Assembly: GCA_035485575.1 (NCBI GenBank)
Contig: DATHNW010000014.1
Coordinates: forward strand, 36,272 to 100,271
Direction of reading: 5' to 3'
Source: DASRHD01 sp035485575
GTDB taxonomy: Bacteria; Verrucomicrobiota; Verrucomicrobiia; Opitutales; Opitutaceae
Length of the DNA stretch: 64,000 nucleotides
In this document: one piece after another, positions 8,050-18,332 of the stretch
How the letters are laid out: each line of letters starts with the position of its first letter
How positions within the stretch are numbered: position 1 is the stretch's first letter
Notes under the pieces: model-generated
Told to the model about the DNA's origin: nothing
What the model saw: the letters and a program-made list of their open reading frames with translations, nothing else
Database searches by the model: none
Made by a program: the position numbers and the translations under genes

Positions 8050-10089
8050 ATGACCACCCAAACTCCGCTTCATCGACTTTTCATTGCCGGCGCCATTCTG
8101 CTGGCGGCCGCTGTCTGCGCCCGTTCGGCTGACGACGCCAAGGCGCCGTCGGTCGCGCCCGTCCCGTCAACGACGTCCTGGCTGGCCGCCTGTGTTGAGC
8201 CCAAGCTGGCTGACAACGAACTCGCCCGGCCGGTGCTCGATAAAAGTGTCGGCGACCAGCCGTTGATCATCGCGGGCCGCAAGTTCGACCACGGCGTTGG
8301 CACCCAGCTCGAAACCACGCTCGCTCTCGCGGTGAACGGTGCGACGCGCTTCACCGCGCTTGCTGGCGTGGACGATGCCACCACCACGGCGGATGCCACC
8401 GTTGTTTTCACAGTCGAGGCGGATGGCCAGACGCTGTGGCACGGCGAACGTCATCGCGGCGATAAGCCTGCGGCGATTGATGTCGACGTGCATGGGCACC
8501 AGCAATTGCTGCTCAGCGTCGGGGATGTCGGGCACGCGCAATCGCGCGCCTACGCGGATTGGGCCGACGCGCAATTCACGGTTGATGGCGAGGTCCCGAA
8601 GTCGATCCCGGTGCCATTCACTCCGGGTGAAGCCGTCATTCTCACGCCGCCGGCGCCGGCCGAGCCGCGCATCAATGGCGCGCGCGTGTTCGGCGTGCGG
8701 CCGGGCTCGCCCTTTTTATTCACCATCCCGGCGACGGGTGAGCGTCCGATCCAGTTTGCCGCCGCCGGCCTGCCCGACGGGCTTTCCCTCGACGCGGCGA
8801 CGGGCCGCATCACGGGCGTGCTGGCCCAGCCGGGCAGCCACACGATTATGCTGCATGCGACCAATGCGCATGGCACGGCGGCGCAGCCGTTGCGCATCGA
8901 GGTCGGCGAGCGCATCGCGCTTACGCCGCCGATGGGCTGGAACAGCTGGAATTGCTGGGCCACGGCCGTCGATCAGGACAAGGTGCTGCGCTCGGCGAAG
9001 GCGATGGCGGCGAAGGGGCTGGTCGAGCATGGCTGGACTTACATCAACATCGACGACACCTGGCAGGGCGCTCGTCCCGGCCCGACCCATGCCCTGCAGG
9101 GCAACGCGAAGTTTCCCGACATGAAGGCGCTGTGCGACGCCATCCACAACCTTGGCCTCAAGGCCGGCATCTACTCGACGCCGTGGGTCACTTCCTACGC
9201 AGTTTATCCGGGTGGCAGTGCGGAAAACCCCGAAGGCAACTGGACGAAACCGCCCGGGCCGAAGACCGTGAACCGCAAAATCCTGCCGTGGGCCATCGGC
9301 AAATATTCCTTTGCCGCGGCTGATGCGAAACAGTGGGCGGAGTGGGGAATGGACTATTTGAAATACGACTGGAGCCCGAATGAAGCGCCGGAGACCGCGG
9401 AGATGGCCAATGCCCTGCGTGCGAGCGGTCGTGACATCGTTTACAGCCTTTCCAACAACGCGCCGTTCGCCGGCGCCGCCGACTGGGCGCGGCTGGCCAA
9501 TGCCTGGCGCACCACCGGCGACATCCGCGACTCGTGGGGCAGCATGACGCGCAATGGCTTCACGCAGGACAAGTGGCGGCCGTTTGCCGGTCCTGGCCAC
9601 TGGAACGATCCCGACATGCTCGTCGTCGGCTATGTCGGCTGGGGGCCGAGGCTGCATGCGGCGCGCCTCACGCCCAACGAGCAGTACACGCACATCAGCC
9701 TTTGGTGTCTGCTCTCGTCGCCGCTCCTGATCGGCTGCGACCTCGAAAAACTCGACGCCTTCACGCTCAATCTTCTCACCAACGACGAGGTGCTCGCTGT
9801 CGACCAGGATCCGCTCGGCCATCAGGCCGTGCAGGCGGTTGTCGATGGCCGGCGCCAGATCTGGGTGAAGGAAATGGCGGATGGCTCGCGCGCCATCGGG
9901 CTCTTCAACCTTTCGCGTCAGCCGGACACGCTGGCGGCGGTCTGGAGCCAGCTCGGTTTGACCGGCCCGCAGCGGGTGCGCGATCTCTGGCGGCAGAAGG
10001 ACCTGGGTGTTTTCGCCGATCAATTCACGACCGAAGTGCCGCCGCACGGGACAATGCTCATCCGCATCTGGCCCACCGCCGCGCAGTGA
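8050..10089 (+). CDS. NPCBM-GH27 alpha-galactosidase, secreted
   Basis: The 679-aa protein has a signal peptide, an NPCBM-type carbohydrate-binding domain (about residues 35-180), a putative Ig-like domain of the He_PIG type (about 210-280), and a GH27 catalytic domain starting at PPMGWNSWNCW. The nucleophile is Asp440 in YLKYDW. The acid/base is Asp491 in RTTGD, which keeps the family R-x-x-x-D spacing. It would remove alpha-linked galactose from plant polysaccharides. It follows the fucosidase closely and precedes the MFS transporter by 91 nt, consistent with a joint saccharification role. Confidence 0.92.
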   Translation: MTTQTPLHRLFIAGAILLAAAVCARSADDAKAPSVAPVPSTTSWLAACVEPKLADNELARPVLDKSVGDQPLIIAGRKFDHGVGTQLETTLALAVNGATRFTALAGVDDATTTADATVVFTVEADGQTLWHGERHRGDKPAAIDVDVHGHQQLLLSVGDVGHAQSRAYADWADAQFTVDGEVPKSIPVPFTPGEAVILTPPAPAEPRINGARVFGVRPGSPFLFTIPATGERPIQFAAAGLPDGLSLDAATGRITGVLAQPGSHTIMLHATNAHGTAAQPLRIEVGERIALTPPMGWNSWNCWATAVDQDKVLRSAKAMAAKGLVEHGWTYINIDDTWQGARPGPTHALQGNAKFPDMKALCDAIHNLGLKAGIYSTPWVTSYAVYPGGSAENPEGNWTKPPGPKTVNRKILPWAIGKYSFAAADAKQWAEWGMDYLKYDWSPNEAPETAEMANALRASGRDIVYSLSNNAPFAGAADWARLANAWRTTGDIRDSWGSMTRNGFTQDKWRPFAGPGHWNDPDMLVVGYVGWGPRLHAARLTPNEQYTHISLWCLLSSPLLIGCDLEKLDAFTLNLLTNDEVLAVDQDPLGHQAVQAVVDGRRQIWVKEMADGSRAIGLFNLSRQPDTLAAVWSQLGLTGPQRVRDLWRQKDLGVFADQFTTEVPPHGTMLIRIWPTAAQ

Positions 10090-10180
10090 ATCTTGCGCCA
10101 TCAGCAAAACTGCCGGAGTAAAGCGCCCATCTTGGCTATTGCGCTAATCCGGCGAATGCCTTGCCTATCAGCCAACCCCC

Positions 10181-11542
10181 ATGCCATCCCCAGCTTCCAC
10201 GTCCAAACCGACCGGCTATCGGTGGGTCATCTGCGGCCTGTTGTTCTTCTCCACGACGATCAACTACATGGATCGGAGTGTCATCACCTATCTCAAGGAG
10301 TTCTTTTGCACGCCGGTGGATCAGGGAGGGTTTGGTTGGTCCAATTCGGATTACTCCTACGTGACAGGTTTCTTCACTTTGTTTTACGCCGGAATGACCA
10401 TGCTGGCTGGCTGGGTCATCGACAAGATCGGGACCAAGCTGGGGCTGGCACTATCGCTGATCGTTTGGTCGGTTTTCGGCATCCTAAATGCCTTTGTCGG
10501 ACGGGTGGTGATGATACATACCCTTGTGCGAAGCGCATTTGGCATTGGTGAAGGAGGTAATTTTCCTGCTTCGATCAAAACGATTGCTGAATGGTTTCCC
10601 AAGCGTGAGCGGGCCCTTGCTACAGGCATCTTTAATAGCGGTTCAAGTGTCGGAAATATTCTTGCCGCCCTTATCGTCCCATGGTGCCTGATCTATTTTG
10701 GCAACGAGAAGGGATGGAAGATGGCCTTCATTCTCACCGGCGTCGTGGGCTTTCTCTGGCTGATTTTCTGGTTTTGGCTCTATGATACTCCGGGTCAGCA
10801 AAAACGGCTTTCGAAAGCGGAATTCGACTACATACATGTGGACGATGAAGTTAAGGCTGTCGAAAATGGTTCTGCCGATAAGGCGAAGGTATCGTGGTTG
10901 AAGCTTTTGGGCTACCGTCAGACATGGAGCTTCTTTTTCGGCAAGTTCATGACTGACGGCATTTGGTGGTTCTACATGTTCTGGCTGCCGGATTATTTGA
11001 AGAAGCAGTTTGGCATGACCAAGGAACAGGTGTTTCTTCCGACTGTAATTGTCTATGGCGTAGCCATTGTTGGCAGCATTTATGGCGGCAGCATCCCCCT
11101 GACTTTCATCAAAAAGGGCATGCCGGTTTACAAGGCTCGTATGAGCGCAATGTTCCTTATCGCTCTCTTTCCCCTGACTGTGCTGGCCACCCAGTATTTT
11201 GGCGATGTCGGCCATTTTGGAAAAATGGCGGCGGTGTTCGCCGTCGCCTTGATTTGCGTCGGAGCTTCCGCTCATCAGGCTTGGTCGGCGAATCTCTTTA
11301 CCACGGTTTCCGATATGTTTCCCAAGAAGGCCGTGGCTTCAGTCACGGGTATCGGCGCTATGGCGGGAGGCTTGGGCGGATTTCTTGTGCAATTGCTGGC
11401 CGGTGCTTTGACCGACTCTTTCAAGGCAACGCCCCAGATCGCCTACCTGCTCATGTTCATTGTCTGTGCCCTCAGCTACCTGATAGCCTGGGGCATCATG
11501 AAAGCCCTTGTTCCGCAGCACAGGACCATCACGGACTTGTGA
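10181..11542 (+). CDS. MFS transporter, hexuronate (ACS) type
   Basis: The 453-aa protein has about 12 membrane segments and the opening YRWVICGLLFFSTTINYMDRS that is typical of the anion:cation symporter family containing ExuT. GNFPASIKTIAEWFPKRERALATG matches that family's conserved loop. By family and by its place between alpha-galactosidase and polygalacturonase genes it probably imports galacturonate or a related uronate. Base composition is visibly less GC-rich than the hydrolases on either side, which may mark a separate origin. Confidence 0.85.
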   Translation: MPSPASTSKPTGYRWVICGLLFFSTTINYMDRSVITYLKEFFCTPVDQGGFGWSNSDYSYVTGFFTLFYAGMTMLAGWVIDKIGTKLGLALSLIVWSVFGILNAFVGRVVMIHTLVRSAFGIGEGGNFPASIKTIAEWFPKRERALATGIFNSGSSVGNILAALIVPWCLIYFGNEKGWKMAFILTGVVGFLWLIFWFWLYDTPGQQKRLSKAEFDYIHVDDEVKAVENGSADKAKVSWLKLLGYRQTWSFFFGKFMTDGIWWFYMFWLPDYLKKQFGMTKEQVFLPTVIVYGVAIVGSIYGGSIPLTFIKKGMPVYKARMSAMFLIALFPLTVLATQYFGDVGHFGKMAAVFAVALICVGASAHQAWSANLFTTVSDMFPKKAVASVTGIGAMAGGLGGFLVQLLAGALTDSFKATPQIAYLLMFIVCALSYLIAWGIMKALVPQHRTITDL

Positions 11543-11602
11543 TGTTTTTATGAGATAAGATCGTCCGTTTTCCGCTGAGGATCGTCTTACTACATACCCA
11601 CC

Positions 11603-13279
11603 ATGCACTCACCCACTACCCGGGGCTTCGGCCTCTTCGGAATGTTCGTTCTTTTCACGGGCTTGGCGCTGGCCGAGTCGCCGCGCACCTTTGATGTTCG
11701 TGCCTTTGGGGCCACTGGCGATGGCAAGACGATCGATTCGCCCGCCATCAACAAGGCCATTGAGGCGGCCTCCAATGCCGGCGGCGGCACGGTTTATTTT
11801 CCGCCGGGGACCTACGCGAGCTACTCGATCCGCTTGAAGAGCCATATCGTCCTTCGCTTCGACGCCGGCACCACGATTCTCGCCGCCGAACCTTCCGCCG
11901 ACCTTTCGGCGGGCTACGATGCGCCCGAGGCGAATCCCGGCGCGGATCAATATGAGGACTTCGGCCACGCCCACTGGCACAACAGCCTTATCTGGGGTGA
12001 AAACATTGAGGACGTCACCATCATCGGGCCCGGCCTTATATTCGGCCGCGGGCTCAGCCGGGGTGGCAACCGCCGCGATCTCCTGCCCGAGGAGCGCAAG
12101 CTCGACAAAAAGGACCAGCCCGACCTTTCGCTGCCCAAAAATCCGGAAGCCGCCGCGGCCATCAAGCCGGGTCCCTTCGAATATCCCAGCGCGAAGGACA
12201 GCTTGCCCGCCGGCGTCGGCAACAAGGCCATTGGCCTGAAAAACTGCCATAACATCACTTTCCGCGACTTCTCCATCTACCACGGCGGTCACTTTGGCAT
12301 CCTTGTCACCGGTGTCGACAACCTGACGATGGACAACCTCAAGATCGACACCAACCGCGATGGCATGGACATCGACTGTTGCATCAACGTTCGCGTCTCG
12401 AACTGCTCGGTCAATTCGCCCTATGACGACGGCATCTGTCCGAAGAGCTCCTTCGGCCTGGGCTACGCACGGCCCACGCAGAACCTCACCATCACGAACT
12501 GCTTTGTCAGCGGCTTTGACGAGGGAACGATGCTCGACGGCACCCGCCAGCGCACCGTGAAGTATGGCCATGGCCCGAACGGCCGCATCAAGTGCGGCAC
12601 CGAGGGCAATGGTGGCTTCATCAACGTCACCATTTCCAACTGCGTCGTCGAATACTCCCGCGGCATCGCGTTTGAGTCGGTGGACGGCGCGATCATGGAA
12701 GACATCACGGTTTCTAACGTCACCATGCGCGACATTGTCGACACGCCCCTCTATATCCGCCTCGGCTCGCGGCTGCGCGGGCCTGAAGGCACGAAAATCG
12801 GCACGGGCCGTCGCATCAAGGTCGACAACCTCATTGTGCACAATGCTTCCGCCGAAGCTGGCATCCTCATTGCGGGCGACCCGACTGCTCCGGTCGAGGA
12901 TGTCTCGTTGAGCAACATCTTTGTCGACTACCAGGGCGGCGGTACGGCCAAGGATGCCGAGCGTGAAGTGCCGGAATACGAGAGCAACCATCGCTATCCC
13001 GAGCCGTTCCGTCTGGGCAAACTGTCCGCCTGGGGCCTGTTCGTGCGCCACGTGAAGGGAATCGAGGTCAATCACGTCGAGTTCCGGTATGCGCAGGAGG
13101 ATTTGCGTCCTCCCGTCGTGCTCGATGACGTGGCCGGCGCCGATTTCGACCATCTCAAGACCCAGCATGCCGACGGCACGCCGGTTTTCGTCCTGAAAAA
13201 CGTCAACGGCTTCGCAGTGCATAACAGCCCCGGCATTGCTGACGTGCAGCGCGGACAGGTGACGGCCGAGAAACTGTAA
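11603..13279 (+). CDS. GH28 polygalacturonase-like hydrolase, secreted
   Basis: The 558-aa product has a signal peptide and a right-handed beta-helix. The start of the helix (VRAFGATGDGKT, then GGGTVYFPPG) is the pectate-lyase-3/GH28 entry motif. GH28 catalytic landmarks are DTNRDGMDID, YDDGICPKS and the RIK motif in GRIKCGTEG. It would hydrolyse alpha-galacturonic linkages in homogalacturonan or rhamnogalacturonan, feeding galacturonate to the transporter upstream. Whether it acts as an endo- or exo-enzyme cannot be told from sequence alone. The next gene starts 13 nt later. Confidence 0.9.
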   Translation: MHSPTTRGFGLFGMFVLFTGLALAESPRTFDVRAFGATGDGKTIDSPAINKAIEAASNAGGGTVYFPPGTYASYSIRLKSHIVLRFDAGTTILAAEPSADLSAGYDAPEANPGADQYEDFGHAHWHNSLIWGENIEDVTIIGPGLIFGRGLSRGGNRRDLLPEERKLDKKDQPDLSLPKNPEAAAAIKPGPFEYPSAKDSLPAGVGNKAIGLKNCHNITFRDFSIYHGGHFGILVTGVDNLTMDNLKIDTNRDGMDIDCCINVRVSNCSVNSPYDDGICPKSSFGLGYARPTQNLTITNCFVSGFDEGTMLDGTRQRTVKYGHGPNGRIKCGTEGNGGFINVTISNCVVEYSRGIAFESVDGAIMEDITVSNVTMRDIVDTPLYIRLGSRLRGPEGTKIGTGRRIKVDNLIVHNASAEAGILIAGDPTAPVEDVSLSNIFVDYQGGGTAKDAEREVPEYESNHRYPEPFRLGKLSAWGLFVRHVKGIEVNHVEFRYAQEDLRPPVVLDDVAGADFDHLKTQHADGTPVFVLKNVNGFAVHNSPGIADVQRGQVTAEKL

Positions 13280-13292
13280 ACGCATCGCGCCC

Positions 13293-14753
13293 ATGTCTTC
13301 GCTGGGATGCAGCTCCTTTACCCGGGCGGGAAAAAGGAGCGCGCGGCTCGTCGCGCTGGCGCTGCTTTTTCTGCCGGCGGCCGGGCTGCTGGCGCATTCC
13401 GCGGTCTCCGTCACGCTCGAACCTAAAAATCCCGGCGCCGCCGTGCCGGCGGATTTCAGCGGCCTGAGCTTCGAAACGCAGGCCGTCCTGCCGAAGAAAG
13501 ATGTCGGTTATTATTTCCGTCCGGACAACCGATCGCTGATCGACCTGTTTCACACCCTTGGCCTCAAGAGCCTGCGTATCGGCGGCAATACTTCGGACAA
13601 TCCCGCCGTGAAAATTCCCGTCGAGGCCGACATTGACCGCCTGTTTGCCTTTGCCCACGCCGCCGGCGTCAAGGTGATCTATACCGTCCGGCTGCGGGAG
13701 GGCGACCCGGTGGCTGGCGCCCGCATCGCGAAGTACGTGATCGATCATTACAGGGCAGACCTTGCGTGCCTCGCCATCGGCAACGAGCCGAACATGTATG
13801 CCAAGACTTATCCGGTTTATCACGACCTATGGCTGAAATTCATGACGGCCGTCACTGCGCCGGACATGGCCCCGTCCGCGGTTTTTTGCGGCCCGAGCAC
13901 GACGCCCGGCAAGGGCACCTGGGCCGCCGACTTCGCCCGGGATTTCACTTCCACCGGCCGCCTCGCCTTCATCAGCCAGCATTCCTACCCTTGTGGCAGT
14001 GGCAGCAAGGTCACTGACGTCGTCGCCGGCCGCGACAAGCTTCTCGCGGCTGATCTGCCGGACGCCTACGAGAAGCTTTATCAGGCGTTCGTGCCCAGCG
14101 TGCAGGCCAGCGGGCTGCCTTATCGCCTGGAGGAGACGAACAATTTCTACAACGGCGGCGCGAAGGAAGTGAGCGACACGTTTGCCTCGGCCTTGTGGGG
14201 ACTCGACTACATGTGGTGGTGGGCCGCGCACGGTGCCGCCGGCCTCAATTTTCACACCGGCGACAAGGTCGCCGCGGCCGATGCCAGCGCGCCGTGCCGC
14301 TACGCGGTTTTTCTCACTTCACCCGCGGGCTATGCCGTCCATCCGCTCGGCTATGCGATGAAAGCCTTCGACCTCGGCAGCCATGGCCGGATGGTGCCGG
14401 CGCGCGTGACAGCGAACGACGACCATCTCAACCTCACGGCCTACAGCGTGCTCGCATCTGGCGGTGCGCTCTGCGTCACGATCATCAATAAGGAGCACGG
14501 CGCCGGTGCACGCGACGCGACGGTGACGCTTGCGCCGGGCGGCACTTATGCCCGCGGCGAAGCGGTTTTCCTCACCGCGCCGGGCAGTGACGTCGCGGCC
14601 AAGGCCGGCCTGCTGCTCGGCGGCGCACCCATTCGCGAGGATGCCAGCTGGGGTGGTCAGTGGACGCCGCTGCCCGCGCCGGCCGCAGACGGCGCGTTCG
14701 TCATTAAAATTCCCGCGGCCACAGCCGTTGTGATCAGGCTGGTTGCGCCTTGA
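13293..14753 (+). CDS. GH79-like glycoside hydrolase (glucuronidase/heparanase type)
   Basis: This 486-aa secreted protein has a TIM-barrel opening (FSGLSFETQ, LRIGGNTSD) and a catalytic GNEPN motif with the presumed acid/base Glu165. A candidate nucleophile Glu lies in YRLEETNNFYNGG, followed by a C-terminal beta domain. The arrangement matches GH79 beta-glucuronidase-like enzymes, which remove terminal glucuronate or 4-O-methyl-glucuronate. It starts 13 nt after the GH28 gene, so the two are likely one transcript. Family assignment is by motif recall; exact substrate is open. Confidence 0.8.
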   Translation: MSSLGCSSFTRAGKRSARLVALALLFLPAAGLLAHSAVSVTLEPKNPGAAVPADFSGLSFETQAVLPKKDVGYYFRPDNRSLIDLFHTLGLKSLRIGGNTSDNPAVKIPVEADIDRLFAFAHAAGVKVIYTVRLREGDPVAGARIAKYVIDHYRADLACLAIGNEPNMYAKTYPVYHDLWLKFMTAVTAPDMAPSAVFCGPSTTPGKGTWAADFARDFTSTGRLAFISQHSYPCGSGSKVTDVVAGRDKLLAADLPDAYEKLYQAFVPSVQASGLPYRLEETNNFYNGGAKEVSDTFASALWGLDYMWWWAAHGAAGLNFHTGDKVAAADASAPCRYAVFLTSPAGYAVHPLGYAMKAFDLGSHGRMVPARVTANDDHLNLTAYSVLASGGALCVTIINKEHGAGARDATVTLAPGGTYARGEAVFLTAPGSDVAAKAGLLLGGAPIREDASWGGQWTPLPAPAADGAFVIKIPAATAVVIRLVAP

Positions 14754-14857
14754 GCTAGGCCCGATAGAGATAGAGTCAGCGACCCGACTGAATGCTTTCT
14801 GAAAAAACGGCGCAACGAGCGCGCCGGACTCTGCATCTTGCTATCACCTCTTCCGCT

Positions 14858-17497
14858 ATGAATCGCCCACTTGGTTTCCTTGTCTTGCTCAGCCTCGGCG
14901 TGGTCGCCTTCGCCGCCCCGCTCCCGCCTGCGGCTTTGTCCGATGTCCTCGACGTCGATTATCGTTCGCTCGTTTCGGCGGCCGACCTGCACTACGACCA
15001 CCCGGCTTCGCGCAGCGAGGAGGGCATGCCGATTGGCAACGGCCGCATGGGCAGCCTCGTCTGGACCACGCCCACCGCCCTTAAGTTTCAAATCAACCGT
15101 CCGGACGTTTTTGCCAATGACAGCGCTTCGAACAGCTTTCCCGCGCGGCATACCGATTACGGCAGCGGTTGCGGTTATGTGGACATCGATGTCGGCGGCC
15201 AGGCTGGCGACGTGTTTTCCGGCGAGACCTTCGAGCAGAAGCTTTCGGTTTACGATGCATTGATGACCGCGCGCGGCCGGGCCGTGAACGTCCGCGTGCT
15301 GGCCTGGCCTGAGCGCGATGTGCTCGCGATCGAGGTCGATGATGAGCGGGCCCAGCCCGAGCCCGTCATCATCGACCTGCGGATGTTGCGCTCCGGGGTG
15401 CAGTATATTGCCGGGAAAAACGCCGCACTCGCGCGCGACCATGCGGTGGAAGTGCAGACGCGCAACCACACCGCCACTTCCAAATTCGATATTCGCAGCG
15501 GACGCATCGTGCTCACGCAGCAGTTTTCCGAGGGCGCTTATTACGACAGCTCCGCCGTCGCTATTGGCGTCGACGGCCGCGACGCGAAAGCGTCCTATGC
15601 TGGCGATTCGACCGTGCGCCTGTCCGTGGCGCCGGGTTCGGGCCATTTCACGATTTTCGTCGGGAGTGCGGCGTCTTTTGATCCACATAAGGACACGGCT
15701 GCGGTTGCGCTCGAGCAGATCGACGCGGCGATGCCGCAGGGTTTTGCCATCTTGTGCGAGACGACCGCCGGCTGGTGGCACGATTTCTGGGCCAAATCGT
15801 TCGTCCGCCTGCACAGCGCCGATGGCGTGGCGGACGAGGTGGGGCGGAACTATGCATATTTTCTCTACCTGATGGGCGCGACCTCGCGCGGCGTGCTGCC
15901 GCCCCGCTTCAACGGCATGCTGTGGTTCACCAACGGCGACCTGGCCGAGTGGGGCGCGCAGGAGTGGTGGGCCAACCTGAGCTGCTATTACAACCCGCTG
16001 CCTGCCGTGAACCGCAGCGAACTGATGGATCCGATGTTCGCGTTCTACAGCGGCATGCTCGACGCCTGCGCGCTGGCCGCCCGGCAGCAGTGGGGCAGCG
16101 AGGGCATCTTCATCCCCGAGGTGACGACCTTCGACGGATTCGAAAAATTGCCCGACGACATCGCAGCCGAAATGCGCGATCTTTACCTGAATCGCAAGCC
16201 CTGGGAATCGCGGTCGGAACGCTTCCGTGCCTTTGCGGAGACCAAGCTGCCGCACGCGAGCCGCTGGAACTGGAAGGACAAGGGCGAGTGGGTCGACGGC
16301 CACTGGGTCTTCACCGACAAGGGTGGCGGACCGTTCGGCCAGGTGACGCATATTTTTTCCAGCAGTGCGAAAATCGCTTATCTTTACTGGCTGCGCTATG
16401 ACTACACGCGGGACGAAGCGTGGCTGCGCGACCGCGCCTATCCCGTGCTGAAGGGTGTCGCGGAATTTTACCGGCACTTCCCGAACGTGCGGAAGGATGC
16501 CGATGGGAAATACCACATCCACGGGGTCAACAACCATGAGCCCATCTGGGACGCGCAGGACACGCAGGAGGAATTATCGGCCATGCACGGCGTGATGCCG
16601 CTTTTGCTGCGGGCGTCGGAGATCCTCGGTGTCGATGCCGATCTGCGGCCGGCCTGGCATGAATTTCTGGATAATCTCGCGTCACTGCCCACCAGCGATG
16701 CCCTCGCTGCGGCGGAGGGCCGCACGCCGGCTGGGCCAGATGTCTGGGTCGGCGGTTTGCCCCCTGTACGCCATGGCGATCTCTCCCGCCCTGGCCTCGT
16801 GCCGACGCTGTATTATGATATGTGCACGGTTGAGACTGCGGACCCAGCGGTCGTGAAACTCGCCAACGCGACCTATGACGCATCGATGCGCCATGGCGTC
16901 GACGCGCAGACGCCCGTCAGCGTGCTCAGCCGCATCGGCGTGACCGCCGCGCATCTCGGCCGCGGTGAGGATTTGAAGTTCCTGCTGCCCAACCAGCTTC
17001 GCTGCCTCGAGCCAGCGAAGGAATTTTGCGACTGGCCGGGGATCGGCGAGATTGCCGTGATGCGCAACCGCCTGACGATGCGCGAAGGTCCGGGCGATAC
17101 CGAGGGCGAACGCCTTGGCCGCGTGGCCGAGGCCCTGCAGGAAGCATTGTTGCAAAGCGAACCGCCCGTACCGGGCGGCGATCCGATCCTGCATGTCTTT
17201 CCCGCCTGGCCGAAAGAGTGGGAGGGACAGTTCACGTTGGCGGCACGCGGCGCCTTTCTCGTCACTGCCTCGCAGAAACAGGGCAAGGTCGAGTTTGTGG
17301 AACTGTTTTCGCAGGCGGGCGGGGAATGCCGGTTGCGCAATCCATGGGGCGAAGCGTCTGTACGCCTTTATCGCGACCGTGTGGCGGCCGAAAGCCTGCA
17401 GGGCAGCCTGCTCACCTTTGCGACGCACGCGGGCGAGCGCATCATCGTGGTGCCAGCAGGCGACAATCCGGCGAAATACAACGTCAAGATTCCCTGA
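14858..17497 (+). CDS. DUF5703/GH95-like glycoside hydrolase, secreted
   Basis: The 879-aa product starts at the ATG at 14858, which gives a clear signal peptide; the open frame from 14792 adds an implausible basic leader. The N-terminal domain contains EGMPIGNGRMGSLVW, a signature shared by DUF5703 and GH95 (alpha-1,2-L-fucosidase or L-galactosidase) proteins. It is followed by a long helical (alpha/alpha)6-type domain with NGMLWFTNGDLAEWGAQEWWANL and NNHEPIWDAQDTQEE. Activity is not established for DUF5703; a role in trimming pectin side chains is inferred from the neighbours. Confidence 0.75.
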   Translation: MNRPLGFLVLLSLGVVAFAAPLPPAALSDVLDVDYRSLVSAADLHYDHPASRSEEGMPIGNGRMGSLVWTTPTALKFQINRPDVFANDSASNSFPARHTDYGSGCGYVDIDVGGQAGDVFSGETFEQKLSVYDALMTARGRAVNVRVLAWPERDVLAIEVDDERAQPEPVIIDLRMLRSGVQYIAGKNAALARDHAVEVQTRNHTATSKFDIRSGRIVLTQQFSEGAYYDSSAVAIGVDGRDAKASYAGDSTVRLSVAPGSGHFTIFVGSAASFDPHKDTAAVALEQIDAAMPQGFAILCETTAGWWHDFWAKSFVRLHSADGVADEVGRNYAYFLYLMGATSRGVLPPRFNGMLWFTNGDLAEWGAQEWWANLSCYYNPLPAVNRSELMDPMFAFYSGMLDACALAARQQWGSEGIFIPEVTTFDGFEKLPDDIAAEMRDLYLNRKPWESRSERFRAFAETKLPHASRWNWKDKGEWVDGHWVFTDKGGGPFGQVTHIFSSSAKIAYLYWLRYDYTRDEAWLRDRAYPVLKGVAEFYRHFPNVRKDADGKYHIHGVNNHEPIWDAQDTQEELSAMHGVMPLLLRASEILGVDADLRPAWHEFLDNLASLPTSDALAAAEGRTPAGPDVWVGGLPPVRHGDLSRPGLVPTLYYDMCTVETADPAVVKLANATYDASMRHGVDAQTPVSVLSRIGVTAAHLGRGEDLKFLLPNQLRCLEPAKEFCDWPGIGEIAVMRNRLTMREGPGDTEGERLGRVAEALQEALLQSEPPVPGGDPILHVFPAWPKEWEGQFTLAARGAFLVTASQKQGKVEFVELFSQAGGECRLRNPWGEASVRLYRDRVAAESLQGSLLTFATHAGERIIVVPAGDNPAKYNVKIP

Positions 17498-17560
17498 ACC
17501 GGAGCTTCGCGCCTGGGTGCGATTGATCAAAGCCGCGGCGGCTTCTGCGTCGAACGCGCG

Positions 17561-18226
17561 TCAGTTGGCCGGCAGCGGCTCGATCGTCACCTTGCGCACT
17601 TCCATTTCCGCGCCTTCGCTTTGCAGGCCGACGTAGCCGGATGAAACCGTGCACTCGGTGATCCCGTTGATGAACTTTCCATTCACGAAGATTTTGACGG
17701 TGTCGCCGGCGCAGACGGATTCATAGGTGTTCCATTCGCCCACCGGATTTTCCTGGGATGGCCCCGGCATCTGCACATAGCGCTGCGCGCGCTCGGTGCC
17801 ATGGTGGCCCTTGCACCCGGCGCCGCCCTGCATCCAGAAATCGCCCTGCTTGTCATGCTGGCCCTGGCATTCGATGCACAGCGGCCAGACCTTGTCGGGC
17901 TCATGCATGTGCACGAGGACGCCCGTGTTGCCCGCCTTGGTGAAGCGCCACTCGACCGTGACCTTGTAGTCGCGGTAGGCCTGCTCGGTGCGGATGTAGC
18001 CGTTGGGCTTGCCGTTGCATTTGATCACACCATCGGCGACCTGCCAGGTGGCCTTGGGATCGGTGTCGCCCTTCATGCAGAATTTCCAGCCGGTGAAATC
18101 CTTGCCGTTGAAGAGATCGATCTTGGTGGTGGGGGTGACGGCGTTTTCCGGCGCCTGTGCCTGCACGCGGGTGATGCCGGCGAGGGCAAGAATGCTGAAA
18201 AGAAGAACAAGGGCAGGGTTTTTCAT
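17561..18226 (-). CDS. DUF1080 (3-keto-disaccharide hydrolase-type) secreted protein
   Basis: The 221-aa protein has a signal peptide and one concanavalin-like beta-sandwich of the DUF1080 family: FNGKDFTGWKFC, then VEWRFTKAGNTGVLVHMHEPDKVWPLCIECQGQ. Members are abundant in Verrucomicrobiota and Planctomycetes and are linked to glycoside binding or 3-keto-glycoside hydrolysis. It converges on the DUF5703 gene and closes the carbohydrate island. It diverges from the ArsR operon, with a 143-nt intergenic region holding the ArsR promoter. Confidence 0.85.
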   Translation of the reverse strand: MKNPALVLLFSILALAGITRVQAQAPENAVTPTTKIDLFNGKDFTGWKFCMKGDTDPKATWQVADGVIKCNGKPNGYIRTEQAYRDYKVTVEWRFTKAGNTGVLVHMHEPDKVWPLCIECQGQHDKQGDFWMQGGAGCKGHHGTERAQRYVQMPGPSQENPVGEWNTYESVCAGDTVKIFVNGKFINGITECTVSSGYVGLQSEGAEMEVRKVTIEPLPAN

Positions 18227-18332
18227 GGTGGGCCCAGCCTAGCAGAATTGGCGCGTTTGCCCAGCCGGCGTTTTCATTTTCGCCGGCGCAGGTGGCGAAT
18301 CAGTAATGCTTCACATTTTTGTTAATCGATGG

